Source: Plazaster borealis (taxonomy: Eukaryota; Echinodermata; Asteroidea; Forcipulatida; Labidiasteridae). From it: a stretch of DNA of 64,000 nucleotides. Shown here piece by piece: positions 48,901 through 60,900 of this stretch. Made by a program: the position numbers and the translations under genes. The first letter of the stretch is position 1. The number at the start of each line of letters is the position of its first letter. The DNA is taken from the NCBI GenBank assembly GCA_021014325.1, contig CM037460.1, positions 21,358,044 through 21,422,043 of the forward strand. The letters are read 5' to 3'. The notes under the pieces are model-generated. The model had not been told where the DNA came from, did no database searches, and saw only the letters and a program-made list of their open reading frames with translations.

Positions 48901-51900
48901 GGGAAAAAAACAGTTCAAAAATATTTTAATAGGCTTGAGACTTGGAAGGGCTATTCACTGTTAATAAAGTTAACTTTACAATATTGCACTTATTATTTGC
49001 TTATTCCAAAGCTGTCTATACACGACAATGCAATCCATTTGTACAAAATAATCTATAAAATCTGCAGGGTATCAATCAACTATCCAGGAATCCTCAACAG
49101 AAAACTTTGCAAACGTAGTGTAGAGGGAATTTTGTCTCTTACCTGAATGCAGCCTCATTCTGTTCCAAAGCCACCGTATCCAGCGTGGTTCCATTAACAG
49201 GATTCAGTACTCTGACGAGCGATGCCCACATGCCTGGGCCTGCCTTGGGGGCGCCAAACAAACTCTCTGGTAGGTCCTCCTGAAGGAAGGCTTCGGCCAT
49301 CTCGGCAGCTAGTTCTCTTTCCTCATCCCCGGCTGCTTCTACCATTTCCTGTTGAGGAAGGCAGGGTCAGTATCAGTATCCAGTGTGGATAAGGCAAAAA
49401 GAAAACCAGTTTATACATTCCTGACTATATATTCTGGTGAAATTTCAGTACCGAAGAAGTGCTATGCACTCATCAGCTGGTAGCTCCCGTAAAGCACTCA
49501 TCTCAACATCAACAACACGAAATCTTGTTAGTTGAACAGTTGTTACTATTCAAAGACATTTAATAAAAGAGTTCAAAACAGTGAAAGTGTTGTTTTGTAT
49601 TTGACTAAATATTTGAATACCAAAGAGTTCACATTCCCAAATACAATATCCATATAAATAAGAACCCATTAATTAATTATGACAAAGAACTCTGGCACAA
49701 CTCTGACAACTAGCACCTGACGCACCAACTTGCACCTAACACGTCAACGTAGTTGGATCGCACATGATTTATTATGCAGAGGACCACATTACTTCCTTTT
49801 GTCATCTCGCAAAAGACGAGTGGACCACTGTTAAGGGGAATAACACTAAGAATCACAGCCTACCTCTGCCATCTGTTGTTTGCGCATTGCTTTGGTTGTT
49901 TCTGTGTATGCATTGTGGTCACTCTCAATGACGACTATATTGTTACTCTCTGGATGAATGGCAAACCTGCGTGGCGTGTAGGTCAGTGGGGTCGATACCT
50001 GGTTGAACACTGCTCCAAGCTTTTCCAGAGCCAAGATTCTATCAAGAGGAAAAAAACATAAAAATAATTGTGTGATTGTACAAAAATTACAAATTTAATT
50101 ACATGTTCTCTCTTTCCCGTCTTTGATTTTGTCTTCCGTGTTTCCGAACCATCGTTGTGATTACATCAAAGAATTCCTTCCACCCCCCCCCCACTTGTCT
50201 CAAAACTGGGTGGTCAGGTTGGTGTAGTGGTATATTCCCTTGCCTTCCACCTCTAGCGCTCCAGTTCACATCATGCCAGGGGTACTATGTGGATTGTGTT
50301 TTCAGTCCCTACTTGATTGCATGGGTTTTCCCTGGAATAATTCTCTGTGGTTTTCTTCCCACATCTAAAACTTAAACTTCCTTCTTTGTCTTCACTCCAT
50401 GGCATTCTTGGCTAGTATAGTGATTAAGTTCACTTTTACATGAGTCCTTGGCTTTACAACCAAAATTAATACATGAAATGAAAACACTGATTGTTTTTAC
50501 CTGAGTGTGTTGGTTGAGATGGCTACGATTCCTTCAGGGCACTGCTCAGAGGCAAACCCAGAGGCATACTCCAATGTCTCGTAGGACAGCGGGGTCAGAT
50601 GGAAACGTGACTGGTACCAATAACTAAGCCATGACCGGCTTGACATGGCAAGAACCTGTGGACAAATTACATCATCAATTAATCAATTATGTTTATGAAA
50701 AACCCATATCGCTCATAAAAATTTCCATTCATCACATTAACCTTCTTACTGTCTGACTATGATTTTGAATGATAATTGTACTATGTTACCTTGCAATATT
50801 ATATCGTGTGGTGAATGAATCTGCACAGTACACAGTCAACCCTCCTACTGTCTGACCATTCAATATCATCTACTGTGGTTTTGAATGATAAAGGCACTAT
50901 GTCAGCCTGCAATATGACATCATGTTGTAAATGCATCTGTCTACACAGTACACGCAGGTACAGTTAGTTCTGTGAACAATTGCACCACCATACACAACTG
51001 AATGGTTTGCAATAATTGGTCAGTACACTGGGAAATGTTTTCGAGAGTAGGAGACGATCGTAAACAAAGACAAACAACTGTTAAAGCTACTCACCGATTC
51101 AGAGCCCTGCATCTTGATTCTAAACAGCTTGACGGGTCTGGAACCCAGATACCTTGTTCTTGTATCCGATAGGTCACCTGTTACAGAGTCGAGCACCATC
51201 CTCAACAAAACACCATTCTGTAGATGACAAAAATAGAAAGGAAAATGTTGAAGTGTTAACAATCCTATGACCGCAAATTTATTACTGTTTTTTTATGCAT
51301 TATCTTGGAAGTAATATTGGAAAAAGGCAAAAAAGACAGAAAAAGCATTTGAAATAGATGTGAGTTTACGTCAGCAGTTCCAACTGATTGAAGTCTGCTT
51401 TGCAACAACCTACCACCACAAAGAGACAATTGGCAAGGGCAACTAAAATTTAAAGTCAGGGATGAGATTTGACGAAATATAGAACAATCCTGTAAATGGC
51501 TTGCAGGTGTGGATTCCCCCTTATTCTAAGCCCGGAACCTTCCACATGTAACAATTCAGGAGGTTTACAGACTCTGTGCATCACCAGAAATACAAATCTA
51601 TAGGCTTGGACACAATGTGGACTATTTCTTTCTCCCTTTGGTGACTGCTTTACTACTTTCAGGGCTCAATTTCAAGGTTCAAGGAGATTTTGAGAAAATC
51701 CTTAAATCAGGATAAATCCAGAGAAGAATCCCACATCTGACATACCTGTTGCGAAACCCTTTACATATTTTTTCAAAATGTATTAAATTTTATACAACTC
51801 TCTCTGGGAACCCCCCCCCCAAGAAAAAAAACCCAAAATATGGCTCATGATGTATTACACTTTACATCACTGGTGGAACAAGAGTTATTACGAAATGTGC

Positions 51901-54900
51901 TACATTAGTATGTGCCTGTATGGTAGCAATGAAACTCAGACATTTTGGTTACGTTCCTTGTTCCACCAGTGACGTCACATCATGAGCAAAGCCTGTTTTT
52001 GTGGCCATTCTCGGACAGCGCTGTTTGAAATGAAATCAATTTACAAAATATATTAAGGGGATAGTAACAGGTATATTTTCAGCTGATTCATTATTCATTA
52101 AGTACAAACATGATAAAAATGGCACAAGGTAGTCCGACACACATCCCTTACACTCTGCACAACATGTGTTCCAAATAGTCAACGGCGCCAGACAAGTTCC
52201 ACCACCAAGGTCTACGATTTATCCCTCACATAAACCAAGGCCAATGCGGGCAGGGCTTTATGATATGGTCCCAGCGGTTTTGTTCTAGCAAACTTTTTCG
52301 AGTGATGACATGATGGGTTTGACAGAGGGGGGACCATGACGACTTACGTGAAGTCCGATGTTTAAGAAGAGCCCACCAGCCATTCCCCTTTCTCCAGTCT
52401 CCGTTGCCTCAGTGCCTCCCATCTCAACGATGCAGAGGGACTCTGATGGGGCTGGTAATGCTTGCATACTCAAGGGCTGCAAACAGTCCTGTAACAAGAG
52501 ATTGGGTGTACATGTGGATGAGCAAGATAACACTGAGTGGTCAAATGTTCTACACTACAGGTTTTTTAATCATTAGGTTGTGGGTTCAATTTTCCATGAC
52601 ACTCAGAACAAGTGATTTTGTGTATCACTCAACCGCAACAAGAGATGCTTAGGGATGCTAGGTGGCAACAGACTTACCGGATGAATCCATTGTTCTCTGA
52701 ATAATAATAGTGCGCGCATGCTGAGAATTACATTAACAATGGACTAATACCTGGTATGTCTGCTGCCACCTAGCATCCCAAAGTCCCTCATTGTTTTTCT
52801 TGCGTGCATCATGATCATAAACACTCCTACCCAAAGTGCTCAAAAATCCTGCTAATGGTTTGAGCCTGATTTTGAAGGATAGATTCAGATACCTCCAGAC
52901 CTTTGCAAGAGGCCAGGCATACCAATCAACCCAGTCCAAACATTAGGGTGTTGAGTTGCCAAAGAGTGGAGTGTTTTGATGGATTTGGTACTGTACCCCC
53001 AAACAAGCCACTCTTAGCAAGAGGCCAGGCATACCAATCAAACCGGTCCAAACATTAGGGTGTTGAGTTGCCAAAAAGTGAAGTGTTTTGATGGCTTTGG
53101 GAAGAGTTCCATGATTCAACCGAAACACAAACCAAACATTTTGCTAACCAGAAAAAGGTAACCAGCCAAAATACCATATCACACCAACCGTCTTTGACTG
53201 GTTTCCTGCTTAGTTTTGCTTGGAAGAAAATTGTCCAGCCAAAACTTCTCCTGAAAAGCTATGATAATAGGCCCTGGCCAAAGCACCCAGGGAGTTAGAC
53301 TTTAACCAGTGTTTGAGATTGGTCACTAAAAGCTTTGCATCCTTTATCTCCCATGCAGGTACCCTGCCGAGTTGACATTATGGGGAAATCAACAACAAGC
53401 CCAGCAAACTACTTCTGATGGCAAGTTTTCTATACAACAGTCCTACATCCAATGGATGTTCATTATTTACTCATGTTTCTATCGGGCCGATAAACAAACA
53501 ACTAAATATGAGTGCATCAAGTAATAATAGAAACTCACCGATTGGTCGAGTGATATGATTCTGACTGTGTCGTCAGCAAGACCAACAGCCAAGAATCGTG
53601 CTCTCTGTTCACCTGACGGCACAGTGGCTAAACTCATGCACTTGACATCAGCTGACATCTCCTTCCGCTCTGTGTACTCATTCAACTGTCCAGTCTGATG
53701 AAAAACAACAATTAAATATGAGTCAGGGTTATCCCCATGTACAAACTAGCATATCGGGCCGATACGCGCGAATTGCGTGCTGATACACGCGAATTGCGGC
53801 CGATACAAAAAAATTCAGATCAAATTCACAAAAATCATCAAGATATTCTTAAACCATTTAAAATGCCCCAGATTGCAAAGCAGGGATTTTAAAACCAAAG
53901 ATAACTGCCCAGTAGAAAACATTCCGAGAACCTTGTTTCAATTCAGTGTGCATTTGGCCAAACTTCCAAATTTGTGGTCCAGAATGCCCCCCAGTTTTGA
54001 AAAATCATGGGGAGAACCCTGTGAAATGCTCTCAAATTGAGGCCATAGAAACATAGATTATTTAGGAGTGTTTGGGCTTGCAAACGGAGTGGATCTTGGG
54101 GCAAGGTTGAAAATGAGAAAACAAAAATCTCCAAACAACTTCCAAGATAAAGAGAGTGATTTATAAAAAATCCAACACGTCTTACACCACTTTCTTCTCT
54201 GAAAAGAGGGTGAATGATATTTGCTTTTGGCTATTCAAAAACATTAAACAAATTACAGTCAAATAACTGAATTACTTTTTTGAATTTACAATTTACAATA
54301 TTAAACACATCAACAGCCACAGAAAACATTTACACACTTTTATAAGCCAGACAATACAAAATGATTTAAATCAGATCGGTTTTTTCCTCCCCTCTCATGA
54401 ACCAACAGAAATGACTCAAATTCTACTGTGTTGACAAATATCGCAATACAGATTTTATTTCCGTTTATATTGTATTGTATTGGGTTGAGACCTGGATCAG
54501 CCTGGACTGTAGAGAAGACAAAGAGTTTGTGTCTTATTGTCCCTTAAAATGTTTGTCACAGATTGACCTATTTACTAATTAAAGAAACCACACGGGCAAA
54601 TTTTCATAGAGCTGCTTACAGTAAGCACAAAAATTAGCTGAGCACAAAACAACTGAGCTAACCAGGGAAAGGTAACCAGCCAAAATAACCATGTCACATC
54701 ACATGTACCACTGGTTTCCCTTCCCCCCTTTTTTTTTTGGCTTTGCCGAAAGTTTTAAAGAAAATTTGTCTGCTTTAAGGTAGTTCTATGAAATTAGGTC
54801 AAAATCAACAAAACAACAAATAAATAAATACAAAAAGTCTTACTGGGTCCATCTCAAAGTACACCAGCTCTCCTCCTGTCAGAGCAATCACAACCTGCAA

Positions 54901-57900
54901 AAAAAACCGAGGATAACAATTGACAATTTAGGAAAATCTTTTAAACTTCAAACTTCTGTTGAGGTTTATTTTGATTTTCAGAGGAATCCAATCTGGTTGG
55001 TCTCTCTCACATTAAACATAGCAATGACATTTATCTTCAATTCATCAAGTAATAAACCACAAGGGAAACTGACAATGTAAATTTTAATTAATTTGGGGTT
55101 GAACAAAGAAAAATCAACTAGAGCAGGACTTGAACCTGCGACCTGTGGATTAACATACAAGTGCTCTACCAACTGAGCTATCTATCCCTAATGTAGGTCT
55201 CTTTAGTTTTAACAAACACAAATTAGGTATAAACATTAATATCGAGAAACAATGGAGACACTGCGGACGTATAGTTGATTTCAATCATTCACATGACTGG
55301 TCATGAGCAGATACACCCCTTGCATGTGACGTCACAAGCCGAGGTCAATGAAGACCTTTCATTGGCCGAGAGTTGTGCAAGGGGCTTACACATGTGCACG
55401 TTTCCATTATTTAACCTCAGCGATGGCAGCCAATGCAAGGGGGTCTATTATAATGGACTAACACAGCAAGTATACTTCCAGTTAGCATCTCCAGAACTCT
55501 CCAAAATGTGGCTTTCATTTCAGTAAAATTAATACCAACACCAAACACAAGTTTTTCACCCACTACCAGGTTGACTTTAATACAGTTCAACGTCAACACA
55601 CTGATAAATGTTCAGTAATGTGCAGTCTACTGAATGCACATAGATATCCATTTAGTTTACAACAAAAGTTCTTTTCTGTTGAGTGCCATTACATCCAACA
55701 GCTTCTTTCATTTGAGAATTTCATCTTACCTGACGTTGATTGACAGCACACTTGACGATGCTTTTCTTGCCGGGTGTTTTCCATTCGTTCACACGTTTAT
55801 CAGCTCTGATGTGACGAATACCCTCTGGATAAATCTAGGTACAAAAACAAAAATACAGATGAACTTTAATTTGGCATTGTGGTCAAATGAAAACATTTAG
55901 ACATAGGTAATGATGTGCTTTGAGTTTCATACTTGGCACTTTATAAATGACCATTATTATTGTCGTTACTAAGTCTGCGTCTGGCTACACTGCAAGATTG
56001 ATATGCTGGACCACATTTTGATAACGTTGATATAAAGTTACCGTCATCCTGATGCAGCGTGTGCTTGGGCAAGACACATAACTATATAATTGCTTCTCAT
56101 CACCCATGGGTACCTGCATGGGTAGAGATTGTTGATATGAATGATTAGCAACCTGTGCGCCAATTTGGCTGCTGGTGCTGCTTACTCCAAAGGAGTTGAG
56201 GTGATTCAGAAATGCTTAAGGCTCAGTGAACAGGGGTAATAATAATAATAATATAATAATTAAAATTTAAATTGCGCCCCTTACATACAAAATGATCAAA
56301 GGCGCAGAACACATGTTAAAAAGCACAGAATGGAAGAAAAAGACAAAGAAAAAAGACTGGTCACCAGGCCAGTGCCCAAACAAAAGTATGGGGGTAGTAC
56401 TATTGTCAGTCGCTTTGATACCAGGTATAAAAGCACCTCATAAATGCCTATTTTTATTATTACAATTTATTTACTCAAAAAGTGATAATTACCTGTAGGA
56501 GAGAATCGTCCCCAATCAGCGATGACGACAGCGTAGGAGTGGTTCCCAAGAACCCCGAGTCTGTCACCTCCTCGACCGTCTCCCCAATGGACAAGACCAG
56601 CGTAGCGTTAACGAAGGACACGATGATGTACGCGTCAAATTCGTCTACATGGCAACAACAAATAAAAATAAAACACGAGAAACAAAAGAAAAACAAATTA
56701 AGCAAAGGTGAATATAAATATTTAAAACAAGAACACTTGCTGTCATTAACATCCACTGATTTTTCAAGCACTGTGCTCAAAAGTTTTGCAAATTCATATA
56801 CAACCAGTATTTAATTTTACATCAACAAGGAAACTGCTCAGACATGTAATCTGTTTTGTTCCAACATCGGCACATGACAGATTTGAAATGTCAGATAATG
56901 TTATTAACAGCAAACAAACAAAAAACAAGCACTGAAAAAGAGATTGGGTTGATTGAACCGAGTCGTCATTGTCACATGTAGTTTTAGTAGACATTGCCTT
57001 GTGTCCATAGAGAGATGCATCTTGGAGGGAGTCTTATAAATTCCATTCCTGCAACTGTTGTCAACCTCATCTCCAACAACATCCCCAGTAGATTAACTAA
57101 ATAAGACGAATAGTCTGACATGGGCTTGGTCGAGAGTCCCTTATTATTCAAGACGATAAGAACACTGGCAAGCCATACTCTACAAGATCCATGATGGGCT
57201 GGTTATCACCTCATCCAAGCTATAAAGACCATCAAGACACACACACGTCCAAACAGAGTTGAGGTTTATATGCACACACAACAGCCTATCAGCAATAACT
57301 CCCTGTGCACCATTATTGAGCCATCTCGGCGCGTACTTGATCTGTGTGAGCATCCCAGCTATTGTAAGCGAGATACAACGTTTTGACAATTTCAAACTCG
57401 CGTGTAATATAAAAGCTTTTTAAGGAGATATGACGCTGTTGCACTGACACAACGATTTCTAATCATCTCAAATGAGAAATCTATTTGAAGGTTTGGAAAC
57501 AATCTGTTGGTGTTAAATTGACTAGCCGGGACATTCTGTCTCCCACATTCTCAGCAAATATCATTCCCACAACAATCACCACTTGACAATCCTTGATTTA
57601 ATGCTTTCCAGCCATGACGGCACTTCACCAGGATATCCCAGATGATCAACCTGGTATAACTATCGTCTCCATTCAACAACAGACATCAAAACCCAGTCCA
57701 AAAATATGACGACTAGGTGATTATAGAAAATACGTTAGAAAGTTGCTATGCAGCCCCGTGAGCGTTAGATGACCTGTGACCTAGCTGGGAAGATAAGATA
57801 TTCTTGAGAGGGTTATTAGTGTTTTCTTTTTTATTATTAAACCTTTTCATAAATTTAACATTTGTTAAAACACATTCCATAACACGATTTAATCCATTTA

Positions 57901-60900
57901 TATGAGGTCAGGCATACATGTACGTAAAAATTATAAAAAATCAGTTAGTGCCCCTGACCAACTACCAAAAAGTGCCCAACAAATGTCCAATGACAAAATA
58001 ATTTAGCAGGTCAACGTCCGTCTTTCCTTGTGTTTTCTGAACTAAAACTATCTTTTAAAAAACAACAACAACAAAAACATTTTTTTTGCACCAAGAACTT
58101 AAAATTTCACAAAATAACTTTTTGCTTTTGATGATAATTGGTCACGGTAAAATAAATGTACACAAACTAATTTTTTACATGGTTTTTTTTTAGCTGTCTT
58201 GGACAGGAAAAAAAACAATGGCAATGTTGTGACCAGTCAAAAGTTTGAATATTTAACCAAAAAAATGTTTCGCTTTCAATTATGATAATTGGTCATGGTA
58301 AAACACATGTACACTAACAAACTTTTTAAGCAGCCTTAAACAAGAACAAATCAGTCTTGACATTCTGATCAGTTTGGATGTTTGAACCATCCTTTACATC
58401 TACAAGATTTCTAAACATATTTATATTTGCGTGTCAAAGCGTACAATATCAAACACATTCTGAAAATCCACCTACACTTTAAAATCAATTTCAAATATTA
58501 ATCACTGATTACAATACATTGTAGAAGTTGTTCACAATTATAACCATGCAGGGCCGTCGGTAAAACAAACTAAATCACAGGTGGAGAATACAAACCCATT
58601 TGAGGTTGTCTTTGCCAGTCAAGGACACTTAGAGTTTGCCTGTAAAAGAAGAGAGAGGCCTGGTGTTGGTTTGGTGACCAGACACCGGCTTGTTAAAGTA
58701 ATTTGAACAAAATTTCTCAACTTGGTGGGAAGTTTTACTTACAAATAACGAGGCAGAGAATGAGTGTACTTTAGTTTGGATGACCATTTAGTGACCGACA
58801 TTTCCTAGCCAACAGGAAATGTATTCCAATACAATGAAGTTTATCAAAACAAAGTCACGACTTTCGGACCAAACAATAGTCATGTCGTTAGACTGGATAA
58901 TGAAGTAATGTACAAAATGTGTACAAATGACTTCTCAAAGCATTTGTGCTTTAATGTGCCTGCTACCAGCAAGCTCAAAGAGTTAATTCCTCAAAACGTC
59001 AAGTTTTTGGAAGGGACAAATATTTTAGTAATTCACTTTTAAGTTAAAATGTAATCAAAACGTAATTTTTTTTCAACAAGACAGCTCAACAGTCTACCCA
59101 AACCTCAGCAACGATGCACAATCTCTGGGTCATTATATCTAACGTTTAATCGCGACTGGGTACCAGTTTTTGTGTAGTACCAATTCATCTCAACTATCAA
59201 AAGAATACAATACGCCTTGTTATGCTAATCACAGTTGAGATGAACTGCATCAACACTTCAGACAGGTACCACCGGTTTTAAGTAACACTAGATCCTACAT
59301 AAATCTTACAGTAGAAGTTTAAACTTTGCAAATACAATCTAGGGAGATTTTGATTTGAGGCAACACCAAGAAAAACATATCTCTGGTACTAATTGTGCAA
59401 GGCTTTGAAAAGAACACGTGGTGCAGCAGTTTTCTTCAACAAAAATTCAGTGCAACAATTTCCAATTGTAAGCCGGCTCTAGGACTTGTGAAAACAGACA
59501 AGCAATTTTGTTACAGTCAAAACAAAGGAGGAAAAGTCTAGCACACTTTGTGCATTTATTATTTATTTGATGGTTTTCTATGGCAGAAAAAAAGAAAGAA
59601 AAAAACCCCGGAAAGCAGCTGATCAGCTGAAAAGTTGCATGTCTGTAATAAGCTCTAGCCAACTAAGGGGCACACACTGGTCATTTGCTAGCTTTGGTCT
59701 TAATAGCTTCAGCCACAAGCAGGTCAAAGGTTGGAATTTGGTGTACTGATTTGTTCAATGAAAGCATGACACTATGTAGCACCAATGTTTACATGGTGCT
59801 ACACCAAACCTATCTTTTTACGAAATGTTAAGAACTTAAGGTACACGACGCGCACTGGAAAATGCACAGTACATTAATTGCAAAATGTTCGTAAATGAAA
59901 GGCATACTTTATCAGAAAAAAAGAAAAAAAGAAACGAGTGGTTTATTTTCTTTGTTTGTTTTGCAAAAACAGCAAAAATGTATTCAAGTAAACTTGTGCA
60001 AGTAATGTTTAGCTTAATCCCATATATTTTTTTAATTCTCCAAAACCTCATATCAGACCTTCCCCCATCAAAATTACATAAACCAAACAAAAACCTAGCC
60101 CTTCAACCTTGGGTTGTCAAATGCTTATATTGTCTTTAAATCATGTAAACAAAATCGTTATCTGTTTGCCAAAAGAAATAACAAAAATCTGGTTTATGGC
60201 AGCTCACTAAAATGACATACAACACATTCCCAACACATTCTCTACTTCCAGAAGATAACACTTTGCTTCCTTAATTCCAACAAAAAGTAATAAGCTTGCC
60301 TTAATTGTAGGTATATATTGCGTTATACATATTGTCCATATGGTTAGGGAGGAATGCAAAATTAAACAGGCGGTAATTCGAGGTCAGCCTCAAGGTTTTT
60401 TGAGGTTATTCAGGGTTCTTCCTCAAGTTACCTCTTGTTCATTTCTGCAGTTCTCCCTTGGATAGTTTAGAAACACTGTGTTCTTGAAGACAATGCACAA
60501 ATATTGCTCAAGACAACTAAAATTACAAACCAAAAGTAATCTTCAAATTCAATTTTTAAATGATTACAAACAAATAAAACATGATAAATATTAATGCATA
60601 CAGACAAAATAGATAGAATATACTGAGAAAATTTCTTACCATCGCTGAGTTTCTTGACAGTCCAGACAGCGTTGGGATTACCTGGCAGTTCAGACACAGC
60701 CATTTCTGATACCTGGATTTCAAAACAAACGTTATAAACAAATTAATATCAAACGACATTGAACAAGATTTGATATCATCGTGGTGTGGGGGGATTTCTT
60801 TTAGCCTCATCAGACAGCTGACCGGAATTTATAGTTCATACTTGTACCAACTCTTCAGAGAAACATTTCCATCTTAATACTGTTGTGCTATACATGTTAA

